From Chrysogorgia sp. JL179-B06 (Eukaryota > Cnidaria > Anthozoa > Scleralcyonacea > Chrysogorgiidae), in the NCBI GenBank assembly GCA_035772405.1, contig JAYKKM010000048.1, forward strand, positions 1,305,001-1,369,000: a stretch of 64,000 nt of DNA. The letters are read 5' to 3'. Both the position numbers and the translations under genes were made by a program. Under the pieces are notes generated by a model. It was not told the origin of the DNA. It saw nothing but the letters and a program-made list of their open reading frames with translations, and made no database searches. Below are positions 1 through 11,480 of this stretch, piece after piece; the stretch's first letter is position 1; each line of letters begins with the position of its first letter.

Positions 1-52
1 GTGATGGTGGTGATGATGATGGTGGTGGTGATGATGATGGTGGTGATGATGG

Positions 53-87
<35 letters not shown>

Positions 88-480
88 GTGATGATGATAG
101 TGATGATGGTGGTGATGATGATGATGGTGATGATGATGATGATGGTGATGATGGTGGTGATGATGATGATGATGATGATGGTGATGATGGTGGTGGTGAT
201 GGTGGTGATGATGGTTATGATGGTTATGATGGTGATGGTGGTGGTGATGATGGTTATGATGGTGATGGTGGTGGTGATGATGGTGGTGATGATGGTTATG
301 ATGGTGATGATGGTGGTGGTGACGATGGTTATGATGGTTATGATGGTGATGGTGGTGGTGATGATGGTTATGATGGTGATGGTGGTGATGATGGTGGTGA
401 TGATGATGATGGTGATGATGATGGTGGTGATGATGGTTGTGATGATGATACTAAATCATGATCATGATGATGATGGTGAT
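1..480. repeat. (GAT/GGT)n trinucleotide microsatellite
   Basis: About 480 bp of imperfect GATGATGGT units, ending about 20 bp before the first visible PEX5 exon, so it lies in a PEX5 intron. The open frame through it (Met/Val only) is a product of the repeat. Confidence 0.95.
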
Positions 481-498
481 TGTAAACTCTCTTTATAG

Positions 499-3400
499 AT
501 TACTAATGAATATTTCAATGACTTACAACACCACTATGGGGCTCCACAAACCTTTCACATGAACAGCTTATTACAAGAAATCAAACAAGTTGAAAATGCT
601 CACATGGTGCAATCCTCCCTGCCAGGTAGCAGAACAAAATGACCATTACAAAGTATATAATCAGCTCATCCTTAAATGTTATCCTGTTTAGATGCAGAAA
701 CTGAAGCTTGGACTGGAGAATATTTAACTAGTGCCCATGGACCAGATGGTATGAGATTTTAAGGCTTCTACTAATGGACAGATTCAACCAAAGTTTTTGA
801 AAAAGATTACTGTGGCCTTTCATTGTGTATTTTTAATGTTGAGTTCCATATTGTGTTTTACACTTTAGCATTCTAAATTATAAGTGCATTACACATAATT
901 TGTTTTAAAAAATTCTAGAATGGATTGAAGAATACAGTGAAGAAGTACAACATGAAACTGGGTTTGTTGGTAAGCTTGTCTTGTCACACATTTTAAAACA
1001 AAAGTTAGAAGAGATAATATTTTGAGAACATTGATAAGAAATTTCTTAACACTTTATACTTGGTTAATTTAGGACCAAGACCAAACCACAACGTTGCTCC
1101 CACTAAGTGGGCATCTGAATATCTCGACGACTTAAGGTGATTATCATTTTGAATTCTCGTCACGTCTCGTCATCGTGTGGATACTTTAATTACTTGTAAT
1201 AAAAAAGTGTTTTTCTTCAACACTTTATTTCTATTTTTAAGCCCTGTTGATAACGTAGAGCATCAAACTACGTAAGTATATTATTGAGCTTATCAACCAA
1301 TATGGTACAGTACTGTGAAGTACAGTGTACTAGTGTAGTATCAATATTTAATAATTGGCAGATAGTATAAGCAGGTATTTTATGAGTTTTACAAATTACA
1401 ATACAGTGTAGTGCCGTACAGTAAAGTACAGTGTTGTGTAGTATATAATATTATAGTACTGTCAGTACAGTGAAATGTGTAGTACTGTGCAATATAGTAC
1501 AATATATACAGTGTATTGTGTAATGCAGTACAGTAAAGTACAGTGTAGTGTAGTGTAGTATATTAAATTATAGTATTAGTACAGTACAGTGAAATGTGTA
1601 GTACTATGCAATATAGCACAATACAGTGTAGTGTGGTACAGTGTAGTACAGTGCAATACAGCAAAGTGTAGTATAGTATAGTATGGTACAGTATAGTGAT
1701 GTTAAGTACAGTACAGTAATGTACAGTGTAGTACAGTACATCAAAATACTGTTTAAACATCTTTCTTATTTTAGACAAGATCCAAATGCTAAAGAACTAT
1801 CTGAAGCTGCTGGTTCACTTTTAGAATGTGCAGAGGATCCACGATTTGCAAACTCAAAGGTTAACATTGTTGCACTTTTATTCAGACAGATGATCTGACA
1901 CTGAAGATAAAGTATTTTAAGAATAAATATGAAAGCTGCTAAGTTCTCAAAAGAACTGGATATAATATGAAAAGGAGAAATAAGAGAACTTCAATGTGTC
2001 GAAAAATACTTAAGGAAGAGTACTTACGTATATTAATAGACGACGTTTCGGACGATGTGTCCTCCATAAATATACGTAAGTACTCTTACTTAAAGGACAT
2101 TGGCAAAAAAAATTAAGTTTGTCTAGTATGAAAGAACTCGTAAAATGATAGAGTAACACCTTTTACAACTTTTCCGTATTTTACTTCGTTTTTGAAAAAG
2201 TTTGTTTGATATGTAAATGAGATGGTCTCTGACGTCAGGTGCAGGGTAGAGAATTTTCACTCATTAAAAAATGTCTTATATCTCAGTGATTGCTAAGTTT
2301 GCAACGTTCATTATCATGAGGAGTTATCATACGCATGTTTTCAAGTACATTTGTGGAACAAACTTGAAGATGCAACTAATATTCTAATGAGTGAAAATTC
2401 TCTACCCAGCACCTGACGTCAGAGACCATCTTATTTACATATCAAACAAACTGAAATATTTCAAAAACGAAGTAAAATACGGAAAAGTTGTAAAGGGGGT
2501 TTGAAGTTTTAGGGGATTTTTACCGATTTAATAAAATGTAGGTGTAATGGGTTGTGCTTTCTTTCAGTTTTTTAAGTTCATAAAGAAATTGAATTCTGGA
2601 GAGTACAAAATTGAAGATAACAAGGCACGTGGCTTAGATTTTGATAAATTAAAAGAAAGAAACAACAACAACATAAATATTGTCATTGCCATAACCAGTA
2701 GCCTGCAAGCTATTGTGGTCACTAAACACTGCTTGTCTCTCAAACGTCAAACACCATATCTCTGATACACTAACTGAATAGTCTGGATGGGTTACAACTA
2801 TGGGAAAATCGCAATTGTAAAAATTATAAGACATCTCTGGTGCACCTTCCAATCACTCAAATCAAATTTTATTTGCCACCAGTTAATTAACAATATTATG
2901 TAAGAATTGTAAAGTATACGAACATACATCAACTGGTGGGGAGAAAGCCCCAAAGAAACGATAAGTCTTATTAGAGATAGGGCTTCCTCACATTAATATA
3001 CTTTCTATATGAAATGTTTAGTTTATTAGATTTATCACTCTTAGGTGAACGGAATACCTCAACAGGCTAGAAGCCCAATTGATAGGGGTTCCGAGGGCCT
3101 ACGATTTAAGATCGTTATCCGAGAAGACCTGAAAAGTCTTACCATTTGCTGATAGCACTTTCTCCTCAATTATTTTTAAGACCCTGAGTGGTCCGACCCA
3201 GGATTTGAACCTGTGTCTCCCGCTCATAGACATGTTCATAGACTTAATACAAGATTGCGAGAAAAATACAAACAATAGTTGACTAGAAAATAACACAATT
3301 ACAATCGCAATTATAGAAATCAATTGAGAAGACAATATTTAAGTTTATAATTGAAAACAGCAACACTAGATGAATTTTGAATTTCAAATCTAAGTGACCT

Positions 3401-6400
3401 CCATATCGAAATGAAAATTGTCTTCTATTGGTTCAACATTGAGGAATGTAGAAGGAGTTGTTCAGATATCGATCCCCGGAGACTAAAAATTAGTATTGCC
3501 ATAATCCAATTCACCAAGAGCCTTGAATAAAATTGGGACCAGTTTGGCTGGGATAAGTGGTTTATTCCAGGAATAGGAGTAACGCCCACCCTACCTTCGG
3601 GTAGCAGCTAGATAAAGAGCAGCCTATACGGGTCGGCTACGGCTATGGCCGACCAACTCTGCTTTTACAACCCATGTTTCTCATGTGCCAAAACGAGGAA
3701 ACGCTGCCGCCAAAACAATGTTACAGTACCTCAACAATGTTTCCTCGTTTTGCCTTTTGGCATATCAATAGCGCCCACACCCCATTGAATCGCGATGACG
3801 GTGGTCTATTACCAGAAGCTTAATAGATAACGTCATCATCGGTTCTATATTGGAGTATAAATAGGGATCCTAACTATACAACCATCTCCCCTGATAAAGA
3901 CACTAGGTTGGAGTGAAACGTTGAATTGTTGAAACTGCAACGTTTAACGTTGGAGTGTTGAAAATGTAACTTTTAAAGTTACGTCAAACTATGTCTGAAA
4001 AATTGATATGATTTAATAAATATAAAGGTTTTCATTTATCTGATCAATCTATCTCAGGTTATTGACGTAAACAGTGGTGAAGAAGTGAAGTCGGAAGAGG
4101 AGTCTGAACGTTGGGTGGATGAATATGAGGCCACCGTATTTGAAGATGCAGACGAGTGGCTCGAGGAGTACACCAGAAAACAGGTGAGCTTTTCTCCTTG
4201 TATCTGACCCCATTATCTCCCCTCAAATACAACAACGGTTTGACCATGCAATAGCAATTGTAATTTCTAACATAGAATTATTAGTGTCATCTTAGCTATC
4301 TGCTTCTCTTTATCCTTTAGGCTCCCAATGACTATAGTCAGAATGCAGAAGAGCAGACAGTCGAGGTACTGTAAAAACACTCACAAAGTAGTAAATAGAT
4401 GTGAATTAATCTAATCATATAATATATAATAGATGCGTGGTTAAATAGTAGAGGAAAATTTTTGCAAGGGCTGAAAGTTATTCTAGTCTTTAGACTACGT
4501 TAGCGCAATGCCGGTAGGGAATCGGAATTTAGGCACAAGAAATTCTTGTTTTTCTAGAAATTCTTGTTTTTCTAGAAATTCTTGTTTTTCTAGAAATTCT
4601 TGTTTTTCTAGAAATTCTTGTTTTTCTAGAAATGCTTGTTTTTCTAGAAATTGTTGTTTTTCTGGAAATTCTCGTTTTTCTAGAAATGCTCGTTTTTCTA
4701 GAAATTCTTGTTTGTCTAGAAACGCTTGTTTTTCTAGAAATTCTTGTTTTAAATTCCATTCACTATATTATATCTGCATGAATCGCAGGTTTAAGGCAAG
4801 ATTGATTTTGAAACTTTTTTAGGCTGATGGTGATTTCTGGGGTAAACTTGAAGAAGAATGGTACAACCTGGCCAGGTACGAGAGTTGAGGCAACTCTGTT
4901 GTGCTGCATTCTGTGAACAATGTTCTCAACAAAGTTGTTCAGCCACGATACCACTGTTGTTCATGGGTTTTTCTAACAACCATAAACAACAGTTGTTGGT
5001 TCATCAATGGTGAACAACATTGTTCTTTAACAATATTGTTTAGCATTGATAGCCGCGTTGGTTCCAATATTGTCTGCCAACATGCATTATATAAGCAGGC
5101 AACTCATGTGCCTACAACCATGCACTGTCATCCTCTCTCTTTTTAGTTCTACTTATTCTCAACATCGACTTTGTTTCATTTCTAGAGAGAACATCGATGA
5201 ACATCCCTGGCTTAGTGAATACACATCCACAGACAAGGTTTCTATTAATATATCTATATATTAAACAAACTCAAACCAAACGCAAAACGTCATTCAACAC
5301 AAGTACGCTATTCTAATTAGAGAGTTTGTTGAACGTTAAACTAAAAGTTGAAATAACCCCCCGAGTAAGGTGAGATAACCTCTCTCTATCTGAGTCTCGG
5401 TGGCTCAATGGTTAGAGCGTCTCACTGGCAATCAGAACGGGTTACAGGTTCGATTCCTGTCCGGGACTTGGAAGCATTTTCTGAAGATTTGAGCTTGATG
5501 ATCGTCTATGTATCGTTCATAAACAACTCCGTTCGTTGTGACCCTCGAATGCGAAGCTTAATTTGTTATTTCTAGGAATATAAGTTCGAAGATGATAACC
5601 CGATGATGGATGTTCAAAATCCTTTTGAGGAAGGACTCAAGAAGTTGACAGAAGGAAATATAATCAGCGCCATTCTTTTATTCGAAGCTGAAGTAAGTTG
5701 AGTGTAGTTGTAATAATGACGATGACGACGATGATGATGATGATAATATTGACGATGATGATGATGATGATGGTGGTGATGATTATGATTGTGGTGGTGA
5801 TGATGATGATGGTGGTGATGATTATGATGATGATGATGGTGATGATGATGATGGTGATGATGATTATGGTGATGATGGTGGTGATGATGATGATGATGAT
5901 GGTGGTGATGATTATTATGATGATGATGATGGTGGTGATGATTATTATGATGATGATGATGGTGATGATGGTGAAAGTGATGGTGGTGTTGATGATGATG
6001 GTGATGATGATGATGATGGTGATCATGATGGCGATGATGATGGTGATGATGACGATGACGGTGATGATGGTGATAGTGATGATGGTGATTGTGATGGTGA
6101 TGACGATGATGTTGATGATGTTGATTACGATAATAATAATGATAATAATAATCTGTATTTAATAAAGGTATAATTAGTAATATTAATTCTAGATACATAA
6201 AATAAGATTATTGGCTACAGTTACAGTTTAGTTTCTATTTATACATTTTATAGTACAAATTAAAGCTTTTTTGATAGTAAAGACGTTGTCAATGTCTATT
6301 AAATAATTAGGGAGAGATCTAAACAACATAGCTCTGCTATAACGAGATCTTTCTTTTTCAAAATTCGCTTAATAACTTCGCGACAAAGTTGTGTACGTTT

Positions 6401-9400
6401 AGTGAATTATTCTGATATGTGATTTTAAAATTAATGAATGCTATCACTACAATGACTGCATCATGTCATTGCTCTTGAATTATTGAAAAAACCCTTCAGC
6501 CACGTGGTGTTAATTGATGACCTATTTCTATCCTGATTGTTCTAGATTCGTCAACGCCCAGAACATGCCGAGGTGAGTCTGACAGTGTGTTCTAATTCAG
6601 TGATTTCTATTTTCTATTCAACTTTATTCTATTTTCTGGTCTACTTTTTTCGATTCTCTGTTCGAACGCATAGTTAATTCTAATTGTATTTTGAATGTGT
6701 TCAACAGGCATGGCAATATTTAGGAACAAGTCAATCGGAAAATGAGCAAGATAATTTAGCCATTCCTGCTTTGAACAAGTAAGAAAACTGTAAAGATACA
6801 TGAAACAGAGAGAGTCACTCGTTTTATAGCTTGTACTCATTGGCTCAGGTCAGCTCTCGGAATAACGACCAGAAATCAGTCACGGCAGCTCAGCATGACT
6901 TGTCAAATTATTTTGGTCAAATTATTTCTAGCAGTGAACTCATTTTCTTTTACCTTGTAAACGTTGTTTATATCATTAATTTATGAACTAAAATCAGTAA
7001 ATGACTTTAACCATAGTCAATCGAGATATGGTCTGGAAACTCAGCTAAAGTCTTTGTTCTATCTTTTTGTTCGTCTTTATGCAATTTTGTGCACGGTGCA
7101 CGGTCACTGAACCTATTGTATTTTAGTATAATGAAGCAATCATCCAATAGAATCGTTTGGGTTTAATCGCTCAACCGTGTTGTTTAAATATTAATAAACC
7201 TAAAACAAAGGATGTGCACGGTGTAAGGTACGGTTCAACATCAAAACGTAGCTCATTATAGTCGCTTTGAAGTTTGCCGAGTTTCCAGACCATATCTCGA
7301 TTGACTATGCTTTAACAGGTGGCGCCTTAAAAAGGTTTTAAAAGGCTGCTTAGTTTTATTAGTTAAACAAGGAAAAAAGAACTTGAAAATTATATTTCAT
7401 TTGAGGCCAAGTTGTTGCACTTCAACTTTAAACAAAAGCCCTGCGATGGAAGTTGCTGTCAAAATGGCAGCAGCAGAAGTGACGATCGAACGCTCATGGC
7501 CTTGTGTACTGATACAAAGTTAAAGAAGGAAAGAAAGAAGATTTTTTTAATTAAAGAAAAATAGTTGACCATCCAAATTTTAGATATGAACGCCTGAATT
7601 TACATCTGACCGGTCATGCTGACTGCCGACTTGGCCAAAATTATTTAGAGCGCTGCCAGGTTGTTGTAGTCTTGAGCAAGACTATTGTTGTGATTGTCTT
7701 GATGACCGATTCGACGGTCTCAGCGGCTGCATGTCATCTTCACGATGAACTTGTGTCTTACTCATTATCTTCCCTTGATTCTACAGCCATGTCCTGACCT
7801 TCGCTATATTCCTTACTTATTCTACAGATGTCTCAACCTTCAACCCGACAACCTAACTGCTCTCATGGCGTTAGCTGTTTGTTACACAAACGAATCTCTT
7901 CAATCACAGGTGAATAAGCTACCTGCAGAAATCTCGCTTGTTCTCATACAGATCTAACCATCCTTTACCACAATTTTCTTAGGCTTGTGATGCACTGAAG
8001 CTGTGGCTCAGTCGAAATCCCAGGTAAACACCAATGGCGTTTTCATTAAGAGTTATGTAAAATTTTAGTACGTCGCCTTTTGTTTCACCAATTCTCGAAA
8101 GGTGACGCAGCACGATAACCCGATGACGTCAGCATGATGACGTCAGCACGATGACGTAATCACGATGACGATCGTTTCTTATTTCATTTATTCAATTCAT
8201 TAGGTACAGCGATCTTCTTCATGGTGCAACCGCTGCCCAAGAGACAGGCAGTCCCACGTTGAAAAGCTCGTTAATGTCAAGCTCAATGTATAATGAAGTA
8301 CGGGATCTCTACATCCGGGCAGCTCAGCTATCGCCACACAGCAATATCGACACCGAAGTACAGGTGCAGCCCACTATCAGAGCTGTAAATACGGCTGTAT
8401 TTTTCAAGAAAAAATATAAATAAATTATTAAAATATAAATTAATTAATTAAAATATAAATTAATTAATTAAAATATAAATAAATAAATTAAAATATAAAT
8501 TAATTAATTAAAATATAAATTAATTAATTAAAATATAAATTAATTAATTTCTAAATTCTTGTATTTTTCAAGACTTTTATTAATCTAGACAAAAGGATCA
8601 ATACACATCAACTGATACTTTTGACTCTCAAAATGACCACCACTGAGGCCATCAAAACGCCAGTCACCACCAACAACAGTCTTTCTCAAGACTACAGTAA
8701 CTTAGATGATCAACTTCAACAAACATCGACTGATACTCTTGACTCTGAAGATTACGACCAGTGATGTCATCAAAACACCTGTCAATACCAACAACATCTG
8801 TCACCATCACCAACAGTCTTTCTCAAGACTACACTAACCTAGACAATGAACTTCATCAAATATCTACGGGCACTCTTGACTGACAAACATCAACTGATAT
8901 TTTTGAACGATATTTGTTCAGCCATGATAGCCGCGTTTGTTCCAGTATTGTGCAGCCAACGACCTACACCGATTTCTGTTGTTGTGTTTTCTCCTGTAGA
9001 TTGGTCTTGGTGTTCTTTTCAACTTGTCAGGAGAATTCGACAAAGCTGTGGATTGTTTTCACGTTGCTTTACAAGCCAACACCCAGGATGCCCTTATATG
9101 GAACAAACTTGGCGCCACTTTGGCCAATGGTGGACGGAGCGAGGAGGCTGTTGAGGCATACCGTCATGCTTTGCAGTTGAGCCCAGGCTACGTACGTGCG
9201 CGCTATAATCTGGGGATCAGTTGTGTTAATCTGAAGGTCTATCGCGAAGCTGTTGAACATTTTTTGACCTCGCTGAATATTCAGAAAAAGGTAAGTGGAA
9301 ATCGTGGCTGCAAAAGTAGACTGCTCCTCGTCCCCCCTAGAAGCGGAAGATTCTCTGCCATTTCCGGGGGGGGGGGGCTGGAACAGTCTGAAACATGACA

Positions 9401-10007
9401 TGTTAGTTTCTTTTGTATTGCGTATGAATAACACTTATGTTAGATTTTAGTTTTCATGGGACCCTTCTTAAAGGTAGTTTTCTCAACTTGTGTTATTCCC
9501 TAAGTCTTCTCGCACTACAGTAACACTCAGTCTTTCACCTAGATAAGACACTCCTCAGAGGTTAGTTACCTTAACTTGTGTTGTTGCCTAAGTCTTCTTA
9601 CACTACAGTAACGCTCAGTCGTTCGTCTAGATAGGACACTCCTCAGAGGTTGATTACCTCAACTTGTGTTGTACCCTAAGGGCTAAGTCTTCTCACACTA
9701 CAGTAACACTCAGTCGTTCGTCTAGATAGGACAACGGCTCTTAATGTCTCTATTGCCTCATTCCGTCGTAAGACCACATTCCTCCATTGCTAACCTGAAC
9801 ACAACTGCTACACCTTCTTCGCCTTCCGATTAGGGTCTCGGAGACGGTCGTCAAAGCACGTCAACAATGTCGGAAAGTATTTGGTCAACCTTACGGATGT
9901 CGCTCTCTTTAATGGCAAGGCCGGAGCTTCACGAAGCCGTCGACAATCGCGACCTGGCGTATCTAAATCAACAGTTCAATATAAATGTACTCGAACAACG
10001 TGACTGA
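499..10007 (+). CDS. PEX5: Peroxisomal targeting signal 1 receptor PEX5, 5'-partial, 19 exons
   Basis: PEX5 binds the C-terminal PTS1 signal of matrix enzymes in the cytosol and carries them to the peroxisomal docking complex. Exons, all phase-consistent: 499-625, 692-748, 919-969, 1073-1136, 1242-1271, 1775-1859, 2568-2624, 4058-4183, 4321-4365, 4823-4875, 5186-5237, 5576-5692, 6546-6572, 6708-6778, 7828-7909, 7983-8023, 8204-8363, 9000-9290, 9834-10007 (TGA). They give 569 residues. The N-terminal half carries five WxxxY docking pentapeptides (WTGEY, WIEEY, WASEY, WVDEY, WLEEY). From about residue 250 come the TPR repeats, with near-invariant stretches such as [16 protein letters not shown] [12 protein letters not shown] and [10 protein letters not shown], then the C-terminal [10 protein letters not shown] helix. 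Vertebrate PEX5 is about 600-640 residues, so roughly 40-60 N-terminal residues, including the conserved ubiquitinated cysteine, lie in exons left of the window. The exon ending at 2624 appears to use a GC donor. Identity is very secure; the microexon at 1242-1271 is the least certain exon. Confidence 0.95.
1300..1750. repeat. Degenerate GTACAGTG-type minisatellite in a PEX5 intron
   Basis: Irregular tandem repetition of GTACAGT / GTGTAGTA words fills most of the intron between the PEX5 exons ending at 1271 and starting at 1775. No coding signal. Confidence 0.85.
2018..2086. repeat. Short hairpin element
   Basis: GAGTACTTACGTATATT at about 2018 is repeated in inverse at about 2068-2086, forming an 18-bp stem around a loop of about 35 nt in a PEX5 intron. 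Confidence 0.6.
2164..2494. mobile_element. Foldback MITE, family 1 (PEX5 intron)
   Basis: Two arms of about 108 bp (2164-2271 and 2385-2494) are inverted copies. Both contain TTTGTTTGATATGTAAATGA and a CTGACGTCAG block. No ORF of its own. It resembles the larger foldback at 33550-34015 and the fragment at 59820-59950. Confidence 0.8.
3037..3240 (-). mobile_element. tRNA-derived SINE, family C (5' end truncated)
   Basis: Minus-strand copy in a PEX5 intron. It has a T-arm/B-box-like GGTTCAAATCCTGGGT segment followed by a body with GGAGAAAGTGCT and GGCCCTCGGAACCCC. The same body recurs at 24525-24650, 36458-36705 and 44935-45180, which establishes a dispersed family. Confidence 0.85.
3770..3995 (+). 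repeat. TATAAATAGGGATCC-type dispersed element
   Basis: Contains a GATGACGGTGG block, TATAAATAGGGATCC, a GAAACGTTG block and AACTTTTAAAGTTACGTC, ending near TCAAACTATGTCTGA. The same ordered blocks occur near 11600-11720, 17018-17180 and twice in opposite orientation at 31660-32060. It is an unclassified non-autonomous repeat. The TATA-like word belongs to the repeat and is not evidence of a host promoter. Confidence 0.7.
4540..4750. repeat. 18-bp minisatellite with TTCTAGAA palindromes
   Basis: About twelve units of TTTTTCTAGAAATTCTTG in the PEX5 intron before exon 4823-4875. Each unit has the palindrome TTCTAGAA. Long ORFs on both strands are repeat products. Confidence 0.95.
4905..5095. 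repeat. Imperfect AACAACAGTTGTT-rich inverted repeat
   Basis: Several AACAATGTT / AACAACATTGTT palindromic words, ending in a block (ATAGCCGCGTTGGTTCC) that recurs at about 8925-8945 in a later PEX5 intron. Probably the remains of a small inverted-repeat element. Confidence 0.45.
5394..5525 (+). mobile_element. tRNA-derived SINE, family A (PEX5 intron)
   Basis: A 74-nt tRNA-like head (5394-5467) has acceptor strands GTCTCGG/CCGGGAC, an A box in TGGCTCAATGGTTAGAG, and a perfect 5-bp T stem around TTCGATT. The anticodon stem has a mismatch and the variable region is long. A body (GAGCTTGATGATCGTC) follows and is shared with the copy at 56540-56727. This points to a SINE and not a working tRNA gene. 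Confidence 0.8.
5705..6150. repeat. (GAT/GGT)n microsatellite in a PEX5 intron
   Basis: About 440 bp of GATGATGGT units begin about 10 bp after the donor at 5693, so the intron opens almost directly into the repeat. The His-rich minus-strand ORF and the Met/Val plus-strand ORF are artefacts. Confidence 0.95.
7011..7311. mobile_element. TTAA-flanked MITE (PEX5 intron)
   Basis: Terminal inverted repeats of about 45 bp share CATAGTCAATCGAGATATGG, with TTAA immediately outside at 7007-7010 and 7312-7315. No ORF. The TTAA target suggests mobilisation by a piggyBac-type transposase; that is inference. Confidence 0.7.
8395..8555. repeat. 20-bp AT minisatellite (AATTAATTAAAATATAAAT)
   Basis: About seven nearly identical units start about 30 bp after the PEX5 donor at 8364. 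Confidence 0.9.
8575..8905. repeat. Degenerate tandem duplication in a PEX5 intron
   Basis: Two to three divergent copies of a unit of about 150 bp containing AACAGTCTTTCTCAAGACTAC and ACTGATACT(C/T)TTGACTC. No conserved reading frame. Confidence 0.6.
9478..9735. repeat. Three tandem copies of a ~90-bp unit in the last PEX5 intron
   Basis: CTCAACTTGTGTT, CACTACAGTAAC and CTAGATAGGACACTCCTCA recur in the same order three times with small differences. Noncoding. Confidence 0.8.
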
Positions 10008-10201
10008 CTCGTGCGGTGCGTGGACAACTCGCGTGACTAAACCTGGTGGTATTCGTTGCCGTATCCAAGACAGGGCCTTGTTGCCATATCCCAGACATGA
10101 GATAATGCTGGCCATCCTTAACCTCGAAGACCAGAGTAAAACCTGGGACAGAACTCCGAAAACCCCTAACAAAACAACTGCGCTAGAAGGGTACTGAAGT
10201 C

Positions 10202-10679
10202 AAAATACAAATGTAGTTCATATGAAAGATCAGACTTTAGTTTATTGCCAAAGTTTCGGCTTTTAAATCAATTTAGTTAAGAAGATATGGCTAGTTAAAG
10301 TTGCAGAGTTTGTCGAATTTCGACGCCATATTTGTTTCTCAAATATGACATCACTGAGTGATTCTATCTCGTATTTTATTATGCCTAAGAAATTCCTCTA
10401 CTTTCCTGCATGAGGAACTAAATAGTTTATTTCGACTAATTTTCATCCAAAGAGCATTCACAACAGCTATCACTATGTGATCGTCATCAAAACAACTCCA
10501 CTGCCGATAAAGAATCACTCAATGACGTCGTATTTTCTGAAAACCAATATGGCGTCAAGATCAAAAACATTTCAACTTCAACTAGCCATATCTTCTTAAC
10601 TAAATTGATAGGAATGCTGAAACTTTGGGAATAAACTGAAGTCAGTAAGATCTTTCATATGAACTAGATTTGTATTTTG
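10202..10679. mobile_element. Degenerate copy of the 59960 TTAA-type MITE
   Basis: Begins with ATACAAATGTAGTTCATATG and ends with its inverse. Internal sequence (tests around ATGACATCA, CATCCAAAGAGCATTCACA) matches the copy at 59960-60461. The outermost CTCCGGCCC ends and TTAA targets are not recognisable here, so this is an old copy, about 200 bp downstream of the PEX5 stop codon. Confidence 0.75.
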
Positions 10680-10945
10680 GCTGCAGGAGTACCAACTTAA
10701 GACATATTTTATTAACATAATATTATAAGGATAATAAAGACAGTTTACGAAAGGGAAAAATAGCATCGGCGCCATAAGATCAGCGACAGATAGTCGCCTA
10801 AAGTAAAACTGTTTAGCGTGGTCCCATAAACTGTATAGCGTGGTCCCATCAACTAGACCCTGTTTACATGGAGGTAGGGTGACCCTTCTAAAAGGGTCAA
10901 AAGATAGCCTCTGTTTACATGGTGTAGGGTGGGTCACCCTCCCTT
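10680..10945. other. Intergenic stretch between MITE and Harbinger fragment
   Basis: No coding signal. From about 10860 it holds GACCCTTCTAAAAGGGTC and CTGTTTACATGG words that also occur, inverted, after the transposase fragment (11338-11380), so it may be the left terminal region of the Harbinger-derived element. Confidence 0.4.
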
Positions 10946-10948
10946 TGC

Positions 10949-11360
10949 GTGGCCACTAAACCAATTGAAAATGGCGAACAAACGAAGACTCGAAGAGTTT
11001 TGATTGCAAGTTTTATTCTTTTGGCCCTTGGTCGCCGCATTTCAATGCTGTGGTCTATTGCTTGGCTTTTTGTTGTTTCAAAAATGTCATCAACAACAGT
11101 TAGCAATTTATGCAGCGAACCAGTACAATGCTGCTTTAGCTCGGATGAGGCACGTTCGAAGGAGAGCTGTTCGTCGTCGTCGTCGATGTCGATTTTGGCG
11201 GATTCCTGGTAGAACAGAACAGTGGTGGCTCAACCTGTATAATGGAGTTTTACTTGAACCTGAAATACACCGAACGAGCGCTTTTATTGCGCGCTTTTTC
11301 ACTGAAATATGCGAAACCCCGGAAAGACAATGGACTAGGGTAACCCTTCTACTAGGGTAA
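10949..11360 (+). pseudogene. PIF/Harbinger transposase (HARBI1-like) N-terminal fragment
   Basis: The frame beginning at 11004 encodes an Arg-rich stretch followed by FWRIPGRTEQWWLNLYNGV. This closely resembles the conserved RRFW-x-PGRT-xxWW-x-N-x-x-NGV-x-x-x-EW start of animal HARBI1-like nucleases. Homology stops after about residue 90, and no DDE catalytic region follows. The flanks carry AGGGTGACCCTTCT / GGGTAACCCTTCCAGAAGGGT words. I read it as an internally deleted copy. Confidence 0.7.
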
Positions 11361-11391
11361 CCCTTCCAGAAGGGTCAACCATACGCTACCG

Positions 11392-11471
11392 AAGCCTGCG
11401 TGCGGACTCTAGCTAGTATTTCCGACGATACGTATTAATCACCGGAAATCCAAGCGTCTGCACGCAGGCTA
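11392..11471. mobile_element. 80-bp MITE with perfect 9-bp target duplication
   Basis: Inverted ends AGCCTGCGTGC / GCACGCAGGCT are bracketed by the direct repeat ACGCTACCG at 11383-11391 and 11472-11480, with one A between repeat and terminus on each side. A 9-bp duplication is the hallmark of Mutator-like transposition. A compact relative with the same ends is at 15279-15308. Confidence 0.8.
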
Positions 11472-11480
11472 ACGCTACCG

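Noticed and set aside
5394..5467. Functional tRNA gene (cloverleaf with GGC anticodon position)
   Set aside because: Mismatched anticodon stem, over-long variable region, a SINE body attached and a near-identical copy at 56652-56727 all argue for a SINE.
5614..6198. 194-codon His-rich ORF on the minus strand
   Set aside because: It is the (GAT/GGT) microsatellite read backwards; it overlaps a confident PEX5 exon at its end.
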